A stretch of DNA of 51,363 nt from Leptolyngbyaceae cyanobacterium. Lineage in GTDB: Bacteria > Cyanobacteriota > Cyanobacteriia > Cyanobacteriales > Aerosakkonemataceae. The position numbers were made by a program, and so were the translations under genes. Location of the stretch: contig DATNQN010000077.1 in NCBI GenBank assembly GCA_036703985.1, positions 1 through 51,363 of the forward strand. Reading direction: 5' to 3'. Shown piece after piece: positions 10,501 through 19,046 of the stretch; position 1 is the stretch's first letter; each line of letters starts with the position of its first letter. Below the pieces are notes generated by a model, which had not been told where the DNA came from, ran no database searches, and saw only the letters and a program-made list of their open reading frames with translations.

Positions 10501-10521
10501 CAACGAGTAGCAGGAGATTAG
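7516..10521 (+). CDS. Filamentous hemagglutinin N-terminal domain surface protein, copy 1
   Basis: A 1001-residue predicted secreted right-handed beta-helix protein. Residues 1-43 form a basic extension, followed by a signal peptide (h-region about 45-60, cleavage probably after AEA at 64-66). The TpsA-type secretion/hemagglutination domain is at about 68-200, with [31 protein letters not shown] and LFLINSNGIIFG. Degenerate GN(A/S)G(D/N)I-type repeats of about 50 residues run to about 850. The C-terminal domain has TGRGGLPLSPYEVL and EAQGWMINSQGEV and carries the only two cysteines (TNCQ, TTQCQ). ATG 7516 and an internal Met at 7645 are both possible starts; the longer one is kept because copy 2 has a comparable extension. 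It is probably exported and surface-bound, but no TpsB transporter is adjacent. It has no toxin tip or immunity gene, so adhesin or sheath fibre is more likely than contact-dependent inhibition. Confidence 0.88.
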   Translation: MYYLAQTTKINSFWLKFILSFIGIIQEPKIKTGIVSQNGKKEKMQILLSASFLLLAFGYLLPEAEAQIVPDATLPANSIVTPQGNSNLIEGGSQAGGNLFHSFREFSIPTGTEAFFNNGLDIQNIFSRVTGSNISNIDGLIRANGTANLFLINSNGIIFGSNARLNIGGSFLATTASSVKFTDGVEFSTVAHPPTSLLTINLPVGLQYRENPGSIINQSTAKDNQGQIIGLGVQTGKSIALVGGDISFASGRLTATEGRIEIGGIANSGTIGLKLDENNLSLNFPAEITRGNVTLTDDASVNVRGRNGGDIVINTNNFTAINGGRLMAVTEGAGNGGDIVVNANNNFTISGVGASGIESGIFNQTFEDNTGNSGNILINTRFFQSSGGAGIISSSKGAGNAGDITINANQITVLGLKPRRFELPLANGILSLVEGSGSSGNVLINSESLRIFDGAGVGSATTEKSAGSAGQLTIFASESVELTGGVVLTTDRLLNFLPSFLATNSLGSGSAGNLTITTKNLTIQDGARIIAGAGSRGNGGNITINASDSIEIKGIAQEGLVGGRLLSIADGAGNSGDITINTNRLIVKDNAAIRASSTTKGSGNAGKITIGAADFEVINSILSTGVGFDKSTASGGDIMIESENLILGEGARISATTLGLGNGGNININTDRLAVKDGAEISAATISSGNAGNITVRAREIELTGTTTDGKSPSGLTAKVWEEGTGNGGFIIIDSVRLTIGDGAQINVSSEGMGSPGNLNVKVSDLLLYNRGSLNAASETGSGGNIEIESSNIQLRGGSEISAASVLGTAEGNIGINSQTLVLMEGSQIRTAAEVPNGGSNIRIMAPSNSGVAVFQSVDSVISASGNLQVEGDIQLQTSPILQAEVVDTTRLVATNCQGSNSEQSQFIITGRGGLPLSPYEVLDEDATWTDLRLTRVPIQTSKADISTSRVSATLPDTEIVEAQGWMINSQGEVILTAEVPNFTPVRSGLITTQCQRVAGD

Positions 10522-10616
10522 GAGAATGTAAAAAATGATTGCTACTAATAATTTAGTGAGGTTATATGATATGGCTCTGCGAAAGCTTAGTTTAATAAAT
10601 TTCTCCATCATAGAAT

Positions 10617-10644
10617 GTAGAGACGTTGTGTACAAAGTTTCTAC
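10617..10644. repeat. Decayed GTAGAGACGTTG-type palindrome
   Basis: GTAGAGACGTTG at 10617-10628 and a diverged complement ending GTTTCTAC at 10644 form an imperfect hairpin in the 165-base gap between FHA copy 1 and CHAT copy 1. The unit matches a widespread cyanobacterial interspersed palindrome (recalled, not searched). Confidence 0.5.
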
Positions 10645-10675
10645 AAAGGTTACGGGTAACGCGCCTTTAATTTCT

Positions 10676-10679
10676 GGAG
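10676..10679 (+). promoter_or_regulatory. Ribosome binding site of CHAT copy 1
   Basis: GGAG lies 7 bases before the ATG at 10687 and supports that start, which also gives the same N-terminal layout (basic segment plus one TM) as the paralogue. Confidence 0.6.
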
Positions 10680-10686
10680 ATGTCTA

Positions 10687-13380
10687 ATGATATTCGATCG
10701 TTTTTACAAGCTAACTAAGAAATGGTTAATGCGGATTTTTCTGGGGGTGTTGGCGGCGTTTTTTAGTGCTGGTGTTTCAGTGGCTTTGGGAAGTAGGGAC
10801 GGGAAAACGGTAGTTGTGCAGGAAGTGGTGAGCAGAAATGAAGTAGTTGCTACGAACTTTTCTATTGATGGTAATTCCCAACAGTTGATGCAGAAGGGAA
10901 GGGAATTTTTCCAGGGGGAACGATTTTCTGAGGCGGCTGAAAGTTGGGAAAAAGCTGCTGCTATTTTTCAAGAGACTGGAGATAAGCTAAATGAGGCTTT
11001 GGCTAAAAGTTATTTGTCTTTAACTTATCAAAATTTGGGGAGATGGCAGGAAGCAAGTGATGCGATAAGTTCTGCTTTATCTGTGATTCGCGATTCGGGG
11101 CAAAGCGAAGGTGAATCTATCAGAATTATGGCGCTGGCTTTAAATACTCAAGCACATTTGCAATTAGCTTTGGGAAAACCCGAACAAGCTTTAGAAATTT
11201 GGCAAGAGGCGGCTGCTAAATATGACCGAATTGGTGATTTGGAAGGAAAAATTGGCAGTCAAATTAACCAGGCTCAAGCTTTACAAAATTTGGGTCTTTA
11301 TCGCCGTGCTAGAAAAACTTTAGAAGAAATAGAATTATCTCTGAAAACTCAACCTAATTCGTTAGTTAAATCAACTGGTTTGCGTAGTTTGGGTAATGCT
11401 TTGCGAGTGATTGGCGAGTTAGTTAAATCTCGCGAATTGCTAGAAGAAAGTTTAAGTATAGCCGAAGAGTTGGGAGATAAACAAGCGATCGCGGCTACTC
11501 AATTAAGTTTAGGAAATACGGCGCGATCGCTGATTAGTAAAGCAATTGAATCAGAGGATGCAAATACAGCTAAAATAGAGTTAGAAACAGCTTTAAAAGC
11601 TTATCGAGCAAGTGCTGCTATATCTAAATCTCCATTAATGAAGATGCAATCTAAATTAAATCAACTTAGTTTGCTAGTCGATAATGAACGATTTGAAGAA
11701 GCCCAAGCTTTGTTGCCAGAAATTAATTTGCAAAATCTCCCTGTTAGTCGTCGTTCTGTATATGCAAAAATTAATTTTTCTCATCATTTACTCGATCTTT
11801 TTAAGGGAAGAGTAAAAACAGAATCTAGAGATAAATTTATTCTTGATTATCGAAATGTCGCTCAAATTTTAGCTAGTGCGGTGCAGGATGCCAAAATTCT
11901 CCAAGATAGACGAGTAGAATCTTACGCAATTGGTAATTTAGCAGGAGTATATGAAATAAACAGGCAATTTACCGAATCGGAGAAACTTACTCAGCAAGCG
12001 CTAGTTTTAGCGCAATCAATTAATGCTTTAGATATTAGTTATCGTTGGCAGTGGCAGTTAGGAAGATTGCTGAAAGAGCGCGGGGATAATGAAAGCGCGA
12101 TCGCAGCTTATTCAACAGCAGTTGAAACTCTCAAATCTCTGCGTAGTGACTTAGTTGCTCTCAATCCCGATAACCCGGATATCCAATTTTCTTTTCGGGA
12201 TAGCGTAGAACCAGTTTATCGAGAATTCGTTGATTTATTAATTACCACAGGAAAAGAAGCTAATCAAACCAATTTGCGCCAAGCACGTCAGGTAATTGAA
12301 TCGCTCCAATTAGCAGAATTAGATAATTTCTTTCAGGAAGCTTGTTTAGATGCTAAACCAGTCCAAATCGATCAAGTAGACCGCAATATTGCCGTTCTGT
12401 ATCCGATTATTTTGCCAGATAAACTAGCCGTAATTGCGGCCTTACCAGAATCTTCACTGCGTCTTTATACAACTTCAAAACCCAAAAATGAAATCGAAAT
12501 TGTTCTTGATGAATTACAACAAGATATTGGTAGGGTGAGTGCTAATAATCAGCGAGTATTGGAAATTTCACAACAAGTTTATGACTGGATTATTCGCCCT
12601 ATAGAGTCGGAGTTACAACAAAATAAAGTGCAAACATTAGTATTCGTACTAGATGGGTTGTTGCGAAATATTCCGATGGCAGCTTTGCATGATGGAAAAC
12701 AATATTTACTGGAAAAATATAGTATTGCTCTCACACCAGGATTACAATTACTGCCAACCCAACTTCTGCAAAGAGAACGGCTCAGAGTTTTATCGGCTGG
12801 TTTGTCAGAATCGCGCCAAGGATTTTCTCCTCTTCCAAATGTGGAAAAAGAACTAGAGCAAATTCAATCGCAAGTAAATTCCCAAGTATTGTTAAATCAG
12901 GAATTTACCGATCGCAATTTCCAAGAAGCAATCAATCTACTTCCTTTTCCGATAGTGCATATCGCTACCCACGGTCAATTTAGTTCACAAGCTGAAAAAA
13001 CTTTTATTTTGGCTTGGGATCGGGAGATTAATGTGAAGGATTTAGATAATTTACTTCGGAATAGAGAGCAAGAGGTTTCTCGTCCGATTGAATTACTCGT
13101 ATTTAGTGCTTGCGAAACTGCGGAAGGGGACAATCGTGCTGCTTTAGGATTAGCTGGAGTAGCTTTACGAGCAGGGGCACGTACTACTTTAGCAACTTTG
13201 TGGCGAGTTAGCGATCGCTCTACCGCTGAGTTGATGGTACGCTTCTATACCGAATTAGTAAATACGGGCACGACTAAAGCAGAAGCACTTAGACTGGCGC
13301 AGTTAAGTCTTTTACAACAGAAACCCTATAAATCTCCTTATTTTTGGGCTCCTTTCGTTTTGGTTGGGAACTGGCGATAG
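10687..13380 (+). CDS. TPR-CHAT domain protein (caspase-like), exported or membrane-anchored, copy 1
   Basis: An 897-residue protein. A basic N-terminus and one hydrophobic segment (about 14-36) act as signal peptide or anchor, so the rest is predicted outside the cytoplasm. TPR-type helical repeats span about 58-500 (for example FSEAAESWEKAAAIFQETGD). A linker carries [20 protein letters not shown] (about 537-556), and a C-terminal CHAT domain covers about 600-897. The clan CD peptidase dyad is intact: His762 in HIATHGQFSS and Cys809 in LLVFSACETAEGDNRA. CHAT proteins are caspase/separase relatives; cleavage preference is unknown. It follows FHA copy 1 and is closely similar to the protein at 19036. 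A plausible role is processing the neighbouring FHA protein or a surface signal, which is inference. Confidence 0.9.
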   Translation: MIFDRFYKLTKKWLMRIFLGVLAAFFSAGVSVALGSRDGKTVVVQEVVSRNEVVATNFSIDGNSQQLMQKGREFFQGERFSEAAESWEKAAAIFQETGDKLNEALAKSYLSLTYQNLGRWQEASDAISSALSVIRDSGQSEGESIRIMALALNTQAHLQLALGKPEQALEIWQEAAAKYDRIGDLEGKIGSQINQAQALQNLGLYRRARKTLEEIELSLKTQPNSLVKSTGLRSLGNALRVIGELVKSRELLEESLSIAEELGDKQAIAATQLSLGNTARSLISKAIESEDANTAKIELETALKAYRASAAISKSPLMKMQSKLNQLSLLVDNERFEEAQALLPEINLQNLPVSRRSVYAKINFSHHLLDLFKGRVKTESRDKFILDYRNVAQILASAVQDAKILQDRRVESYAIGNLAGVYEINRQFTESEKLTQQALVLAQSINALDISYRWQWQLGRLLKERGDNESAIAAYSTAVETLKSLRSDLVALNPDNPDIQFSFRDSVEPVYREFVDLLITTGKEANQTNLRQARQVIESLQLAELDNFFQEACLDAKPVQIDQVDRNIAVLYPIILPDKLAVIAALPESSLRLYTTSKPKNEIEIVLDELQQDIGRVSANNQRVLEISQQVYDWIIRPIESELQQNKVQTLVFVLDGLLRNIPMAALHDGKQYLLEKYSIALTPGLQLLPTQLLQRERLRVLSAGLSESRQGFSPLPNVEKELEQIQSQVNSQVLLNQEFTDRNFQEAINLLPFPIVHIATHGQFSSQAEKTFILAWDREINVKDLDNLLRNREQEVSRPIELLVFSACETAEGDNRAALGLAGVALRAGARTTLATLWRVSDRSTAELMVRFYTELVNTGTTKAEALRLAQLSLLQQKPYKSPYFWAPFVLVGNWR

Positions 13381-13588
13381 GTGTAGTGTAGTCATCTATC
13401 ATTAGTAGTAGTTGATGGTTCTATCAGATAAAACATGACGATTTGAGGTTGAGAGGTTTGTAGTTTGATGCAGCATAGGTTAAATATTTAACTGAATTTG
13501 AAGCAATCGCGACCTGTACGGGATGATTCGGAAAATGTTAACTTAGAAGCGCAAGCATATCACCGTTTATGCCATTTAATCAAAGATT

Positions 13589-14404
13589 ATGGAAAGAGTA
13601 AGCACGCCTAATATGCCTAAGCCAAAAATTTTACCTTTAAAAGCAATTTTTTCTTTAGCTTTCAGTTTAGATTTATTTGCGATCGCGATTTTGCCACTAC
13701 AAACTTTTGCATCCTTGCCTAGAGACACAGAGTATCAAGTAGCACAATATAAACCGCCCCAAGGTTTAGGCGCACCTAATATTACTGCTGGGGGTGGAAG
13801 CCGTTCGATATGCGAAGAGGAGCCTCAACATAAAGAAGATTTCCTAACTGCTTTAATACCGAAATTAAGCAAAGATAATAACTGGGCATTGACATTAGAA
13901 TCGAATCCTGATTTCTTTGTATACGTGCCTAAAACTATAGCGAGAGCAGCAGAATTTACCATCAGAGATCAAGATGATGCAACTGATATTTATCGAACCA
14001 AAATAAATATTTCAGGAGAAGCTGGAATTATTAATATTAATCTTCCCCAAAATGTTGCTCAACTGGAAGTCGGTAAAAATTATCGTTGGTATTTTTCTCT
14101 CAAGTGCGATCCCCGAAACCGACGCAAGGATGCTTATGTCCAAGGCTGGATTACGCGCATTGAACCAAACTCGCTCAATGCTACTTTAGCAAGCGAGTTA
14201 CAGACAGCGACATTACGCGATCGCTATAAATTATACGCAGAAAATGGTATTTGGTACGAAGCACTAGCCAGCTTAATCGAACTGCGTCGCGAAGAACCTA
14301 ACGATACTACATTAACAAATGAGTGGAAAAAATTTCTAGAATCAGCCGGATTGTCTGAATTGGCAAACTTTCCCATAATTCAGCTATCTTCGTCACGTAA
14401 TTGA
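13589..14404 (+). CDS. DUF928 family exported protein, copy 2
   Basis: A 271-residue paralogue of the protein at 6347. It has a signal peptide (hydrophobic core about 20-40), the family motif YKPPQGLGAPNITAGG, two cysteines in matching places (SICEEE and KCDPRNRR), and the same C-terminal helical part (LRDRYKLYAENGIWYEA, ELRREEPNDT, EWKKFLESAGL). It lacks the RTGA mini-repeats of copy 1. The ATG at 13589 is used, but the ATG at 13613 (MPKPKIL) is equally plausible: it still leaves a good signal peptide and avoids a short open frame ending at 13611. It opens cassette 2, 208 bases after CHAT copy 1. Function is unknown, and a role as secretion or structural partner of the FHA protein is inferred from the repeated gene order. 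Confidence 0.83.
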   Translation: MERVSTPNMPKPKILPLKAIFSLAFSLDLFAIAILPLQTFASLPRDTEYQVAQYKPPQGLGAPNITAGGGSRSICEEEPQHKEDFLTALIPKLSKDNNWALTLESNPDFFVYVPKTIARAAEFTIRDQDDATDIYRTKINISGEAGIININLPQNVAQLEVGKNYRWYFSLKCDPRNRRKDAYVQGWITRIEPNSLNATLASELQTATLRDRYKLYAENGIWYEALASLIELRREEPNDTTLTNEWKKFLESAGLSELANFPIIQLSSSRN

Positions 14405-14585
14405 TTAAAAGTAACTTTTACCTGCAAGGCGGTTATAAAGTTTTTGCCGTCAGTTAAATCCGCATTAGATATTGTATAACTTTTCCCCTCTTTCCCCATT
14501 GACAAACAGGGAGAGAGGAGAATAACTTTGGGTAAGCTAGAAGAACCTGTTAACCAAAACTAACCTTAAAGATTAATTTATATTT

Positions 14586-17500
14586 ATGACGTTACATTAC
14601 AAGAAAATACCTGCTAAAATTAACCGCCTCTTTTTAATCGCAATCTTTTATCCACCTAAGATAACTGGCAAACTCAACAGAAAAAAAACACTATTTTTCT
14701 CATATTACATTTTCCTTTTTACATTTGGCTTTTTATTTCCTCAAGCCACAGCGCAAATCATCCCCGATAATACCCTTCCCCAGAATACTCTAATCAGACA
14801 AGATGGGAATAGCAGCATTATTGAGGGAGGAACTCAAGCAGGAACCAACCTTTTTCACAGTTTCAAAGACTTTTCCATTCCCACTGGTACTGAAGCATTT
14901 TTTAATAATAATTTGCAGATTCAAAATATTTTCAGTCGGGTAACTGGCGGTTCAATTTCTAATATAGATGGATTGATTAAAGCCAACGGTACGGCTAACT
15001 TATTTTTGCTCAATCCCAACGGCATAATTTTTGGCCCTAACGCACGCTTAGACATCGGCGGTTCTTTTTTAGGTTCTACCGCCAGCAGCCTTAAATTTGC
15101 TGATGGGATGGAATTCGGTGCTATTAATTCTGCCGTACCTCATTTGTTAACAATTAGCGTACCCGTTGGCTTACAGTTTTATGGTAATGAAGGCAGTATT
15201 GTCGTAAACGCTGGTCGTATTTCGGATGCGAATGCTGTCAAAGAAAACGGTGATGCAGGTGCGATACCAAATACAGCACAAGTTATTAATAATTCCGCCG
15301 TACCTCCTAAAGCTATTTCGGGGACTTTAACTGAAAATGATGTTGATTTATACGAAATTTATCTACCTGGTGGAGAATCTTTTCAAGCCACAACAGTACG
15401 GGGAACTTCAGTAGATACTCAGTTATTTTTATTTGATAACAATGGTAAAGGACTTTATAGTAATGATGACTATTCTGGAGGCTTCCAATCAACAATTCCA
15501 CAGGGAGAATCTTTTACACCTCCTGCGTCTGGTATTTATTATTTAGGTATTACTAGTTTTGGTAACAATCCTACTAACGCTAGTGGAGAAGAGATTAATT
15601 TTAGTAATTCAGTAAATCCGTCTCCTCACTCCAATAATCAAAACATCCTTAGCGGTTGGACTGAAAGTGGTCTTGATAATGGAAACTACATTATCCGCAT
15701 GGGTGATGCAAAATCGTTTGACAATGAAGGATTGCAAGTTAAATCTGGTAAAACTCTTGCACTGATAGGCGGAAACGTCACAGTTAATGAAGGGCTTTTA
15801 CAAGCACCGGGAGGGAAAGTTCAAATCGGAGGAGTTTCTGGAATTGGAACGGTAGGAATAAATATCGATGGAGGAACGGGAAATTTTAATTCTGTAGAAT
15901 TTCCAAATGGTATCGAACGTGCAGATGTATCTTTTGCCAATCAAGCAGAAGTTAATGTTTTTAAGGGTGGTGGCGGTGGAATTTCGATTTTTGCTCGCGA
16001 TATCACGATTTTAGGCGAAAGCCGCCTAACTACGGGAATAGCTGTAGGTGGGGATACCGCTAACTCTATGGCAGGGGATATTACCCTTGATGCTACCAGA
16101 GCGATCGCAATTTCTGCCAGCCAACTTCAAAGCAATCAAAAACCGATCGATATAGGCTCAACATCTGAAAATAGCAATAGCGGTAGCGCAGGTAATATTG
16201 CCATTTCCGCCGCCGACTCGGTTTTAATAGATAACGTTTCACTGACAAGTAGCAATGATGGCAACGGAACAGCCGGAAACGTATCAATTCAATCCGGCAA
16301 TACAGTTTCTCTCAAAAATACCAATATCTTTAGCGATGCTTACAACAATGGCAATTCTGGTGGAACCGCTGGATACATTTATATCAAAGCTGGCAATTTA
16401 GCTGATATTTCTAATAGCTATATTACCGCTGAAAGTTATAATAATTTAGGAGAAGCCGCTCCTCAAACTACATCAGAAATATCATTATTTAGTCCTGGCA
16501 ACATCACGATCGATGCCAGTGCAATTCAATTAAATAAAGTACAATTTAGTACGACAATTTTTGGCGCTGGATTAGCGGGAGATATCAATTTTATTGCCGA
16601 AGAAAACGTTTTTATTCGCCATAAAAGCGAAATTTCTAGCGATTCTACTCAATCTGGTGGAACTGCTGGTAACGTTTACATCAGCGCTGGCAATTTAGTT
16701 GAGATTGCCGACAGTAAAATCTCCGCTCAAAGTTCTAGTTCTTCCCAGTCCCTAAATGCCAACAGGCAAGAGAATATTTTACAAGCTCAAACTGCGGAAA
16801 CAGCAAATAATCACGATTCGCTCTCTTTAAATCAAGGAACTCAAGAAATTTCTTCTCTTGGTGGTAACATCTTCATAGAAGCCAATTCAATTAAATTAGA
16901 TGCCGCTAATTTAAGCACTACAATTTTTACTTCTGGATTAGCTGGTTTCGTCGAAATTACTGCCAAAAACAGCGTGATGATTACTAATGATAGTAAAATC
17001 ACTAGTGATGCTACCAGACCAGGCGGAACGGCTGGAAATATTTATATAAAATCAGGAAATTTAATTGAAGTTGCTAACAGCAAAATTACTGCTCAAACTT
17101 GGAATTTGTTTAGCGAACCCAGCGATTTAGGAACCGAACAAAACATAATTTTGCAGGCTGCTAACGCGGATACCGATCTTAGTTTAACCCAAAACGAACA
17201 GCCAGACTCCAGCAATCAGGCAAGTTCGCTTTCTAATGGCGGTAATATCACTATAGAAGCAGGCTCTATTAAGTTAGATGGAATTATTTTAAGTACTACT
17301 ATTACTGGGCCTGGGTCAGCTGGAAATATTAATATTATTGGCAATGATAATGTTTCGATAGCCAACGAAAGTAAAATTATTAGTGATGCAGTAGAAACGG
17401 GGGGAACGGCTGGATATATTTATCTAAGTGCCGTTAATTTAGTTGAAATTAACAACAGCAAAATTTCCGCTGAAAGTAAGGTTGGTTCATTATTGGGGAT

Positions 17501-19046
17501 TAAAGATGGCGAATTTCAAGTTGATTTTGGTTTTAGTGGCTCCGAAGGAAATAATTCGGAAAACATCATAAACCAGTTTGCTTTGGGTGGAAATATCGGG
17601 ATCGAGGCAAATTCAATAAATTTAAACAAAGCAATTTTAAGTACTACTCTCACTGGTTCGGGATATGCTGGAAGCGTGGTTTTATCCGCTAAAGATAGTA
17701 TAAGCATTGTCAACGGTACTAACGTGGCTAGTAATGCTTATAACAGCGAACTTAAAGCAGGTGGAATTGCTGGATTTGTAGGAATATTTGCTAATAATTT
17801 GATCGATATTAATAATAGTGAAATCACAGCTACGACTTTCGCTTCTCAAGGAACAAATGCAATCAATAGCAGTAAGATAGAGGTAGGAGAAATTTTAATT
17901 GATGCGTCAACAGTTGCCATTTCAGGAGATAAAGCTATCTTGATCGCTGCTACTAAAGGCGAAGGTAATGCGGGTAACGTAGAAATTTATGCTGACAATC
18001 TATCCTTAAGTAATGGTGCTAAAATAAATGCCGGTACCTTTGGATCGGGAGATGCTGGCAACGTATTTTTAACCGTGACTGGTATGGTGGATATCACAGG
18101 TGAAAACACCAGTATTTATAGCGATGTCAGCAAAGAAGCTTCCGGTAACGCAGGTACTATTAATATTGAAGCAGCAGCAGTAATTATTGATGATAATGCT
18201 TCTTTAGCAACTAGTAATGCAGGGATAGGAAATGCAGGAGATATCAATATTACTAGTGCATCTACTAGTTTGAATAATAAAGCTGTTATATTTGCCGATA
18301 CTACATCAGGAGATGGAGGAAATATTACATTGAGAGCGGAAGATTCAATTCTGGTACGTAATAATAGTAATATTTCTACTTCTGCTGGTAAAGAAGGTGA
18401 AGGGGGAGATGGGGGCAATATAATTATCAATACTAGTAACTTGGTAACTTTAAACAATAGTAATATTACTGCTAACGCTTTTTCCGGTAGAGGAGGCCAA
18501 GTCGCTATCAATACGAAAGGAATTTTTGGTGCTTCTCAACTTACTAGGGAAGAAATAGGAAATATTAACGATATTAATAAAGCGGTGCGAGAAGTATTTT
18601 TGACTAGTGACGTTACGGCTATTTCGCAACAAGGAGACCCGCAATTACAGGGTAGTGTAGAAATTAATACTCCTGATGTTGACCCCAGTGCGGGTTTGAT
18701 AGAATTGCCAGAAAATGTAGTTGATGCGGCTAGGTTAGTTGCTTCTAGCTGTAACCGTAACAATTCCCAACCCAGCCGATTTATTGTCACTGGTAGGGGT
18801 GGTTTACCTCCTAGCCCGAATGAAGCTTTGGGTGAGGAAGCTACTTGGGTAGATTTGAGAGGGAGAGAAGAAGTGCAGGGAAGAAGTATTGATACTCCAT
18901 CCCCATCAAAAATCACTAACTCCCTAATTAGAGAAGCTCAAGGATGGATAATTAACTATCAAGGCAAAGTAGAATTAGTCGCGCAAGCGCCAAAGGTAAC
19001 ACCGCAAAGTTCTGGAATTACACAACAGCAATGCCATGTTCGTTAA
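14586..19046 (+). CDS. Filamentous hemagglutinin N-terminal domain surface protein with PPC-like insertion and long repeats, copy 2
   Basis: A 1486-residue paralogue of the protein at 7516, predicted to be a secreted beta-helix. An N-terminal extension and signal peptide end near residue 57 (FPQATAQ). The hemagglutination domain at about 58-200 has near-identical motifs ([33 protein letters not shown]). Residues about 231-375 are an insertion resembling a bacterial pre-peptidase C-terminal (PPC) beta-sandwich: [46 protein letters not shown]. Four super-repeats of 116-126 residues begin near 638, 760, 886 and 1002, separated by variable polar linkers. The C-terminal domain with [14 protein letters not shown] and [13 protein letters not shown] carries the only two cysteines. 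Its stop overlaps the next CHAT start by 11 bases, so the two are probably translationally coupled. No TpsB is adjacent. Confidence 0.88.
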   Translation: MTLHYKKIPAKINRLFLIAIFYPPKITGKLNRKKTLFFSYYIFLFTFGFLFPQATAQIIPDNTLPQNTLIRQDGNSSIIEGGTQAGTNLFHSFKDFSIPTGTEAFFNNNLQIQNIFSRVTGGSISNIDGLIKANGTANLFLLNPNGIIFGPNARLDIGGSFLGSTASSLKFADGMEFGAINSAVPHLLTISVPVGLQFYGNEGSIVVNAGRISDANAVKENGDAGAIPNTAQVINNSAVPPKAISGTLTENDVDLYEIYLPGGESFQATTVRGTSVDTQLFLFDNNGKGLYSNDDYSGGFQSTIPQGESFTPPASGIYYLGITSFGNNPTNASGEEINFSNSVNPSPHSNNQNILSGWTESGLDNGNYIIRMGDAKSFDNEGLQVKSGKTLALIGGNVTVNEGLLQAPGGKVQIGGVSGIGTVGINIDGGTGNFNSVEFPNGIERADVSFANQAEVNVFKGGGGGISIFARDITILGESRLTTGIAVGGDTANSMAGDITLDATRAIAISASQLQSNQKPIDIGSTSENSNSGSAGNIAISAADSVLIDNVSLTSSNDGNGTAGNVSIQSGNTVSLKNTNIFSDAYNNGNSGGTAGYIYIKAGNLADISNSYITAESYNNLGEAAPQTTSEISLFSPGNITIDASAIQLNKVQFSTTIFGAGLAGDINFIAEENVFIRHKSEISSDSTQSGGTAGNVYISAGNLVEIADSKISAQSSSSSQSLNANRQENILQAQTAETANNHDSLSLNQGTQEISSLGGNIFIEANSIKLDAANLSTTIFTSGLAGFVEITAKNSVMITNDSKITSDATRPGGTAGNIYIKSGNLIEVANSKITAQTWNLFSEPSDLGTEQNIILQAANADTDLSLTQNEQPDSSNQASSLSNGGNITIEAGSIKLDGIILSTTITGPGSAGNINIIGNDNVSIANESKIISDAVETGGTAGYIYLSAVNLVEINNSKISAESKVGSLLGIKDGEFQVDFGFSGSEGNNSENIINQFALGGNIGIEANSINLNKAILSTTLTGSGYAGSVVLSAKDSISIVNGTNVASNAYNSELKAGGIAGFVGIFANNLIDINNSEITATTFASQGTNAINSSKIEVGEILIDASTVAISGDKAILIAATKGEGNAGNVEIYADNLSLSNGAKINAGTFGSGDAGNVFLTVTGMVDITGENTSIYSDVSKEASGNAGTINIEAAAVIIDDNASLATSNAGIGNAGDINITSASTSLNNKAVIFADTTSGDGGNITLRAEDSILVRNNSNISTSAGKEGEGGDGGNIIINTSNLVTLNNSNITANAFSGRGGQVAINTKGIFGASQLTREEIGNINDINKAVREVFLTSDVTAISQQGDPQLQGSVEINTPDVDPSAGLIELPENVVDAARLVASSCNRNNSQPSRFIVTGRGGLPPSPNEALGEEATWVDLRGREEVQGRSIDTPSPSKITNSLIREAQGWIINYQGKVELVAQAPKVTPQSSGITQQQCHVR

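Noticed and set aside
7516-19046. Contact-dependent inhibition (CdiA-like) system
   Set aside because: There is no CdiB, no variable toxin tip after a boundary motif and no small immunity gene. Both FHA proteins end in the same conserved domain.
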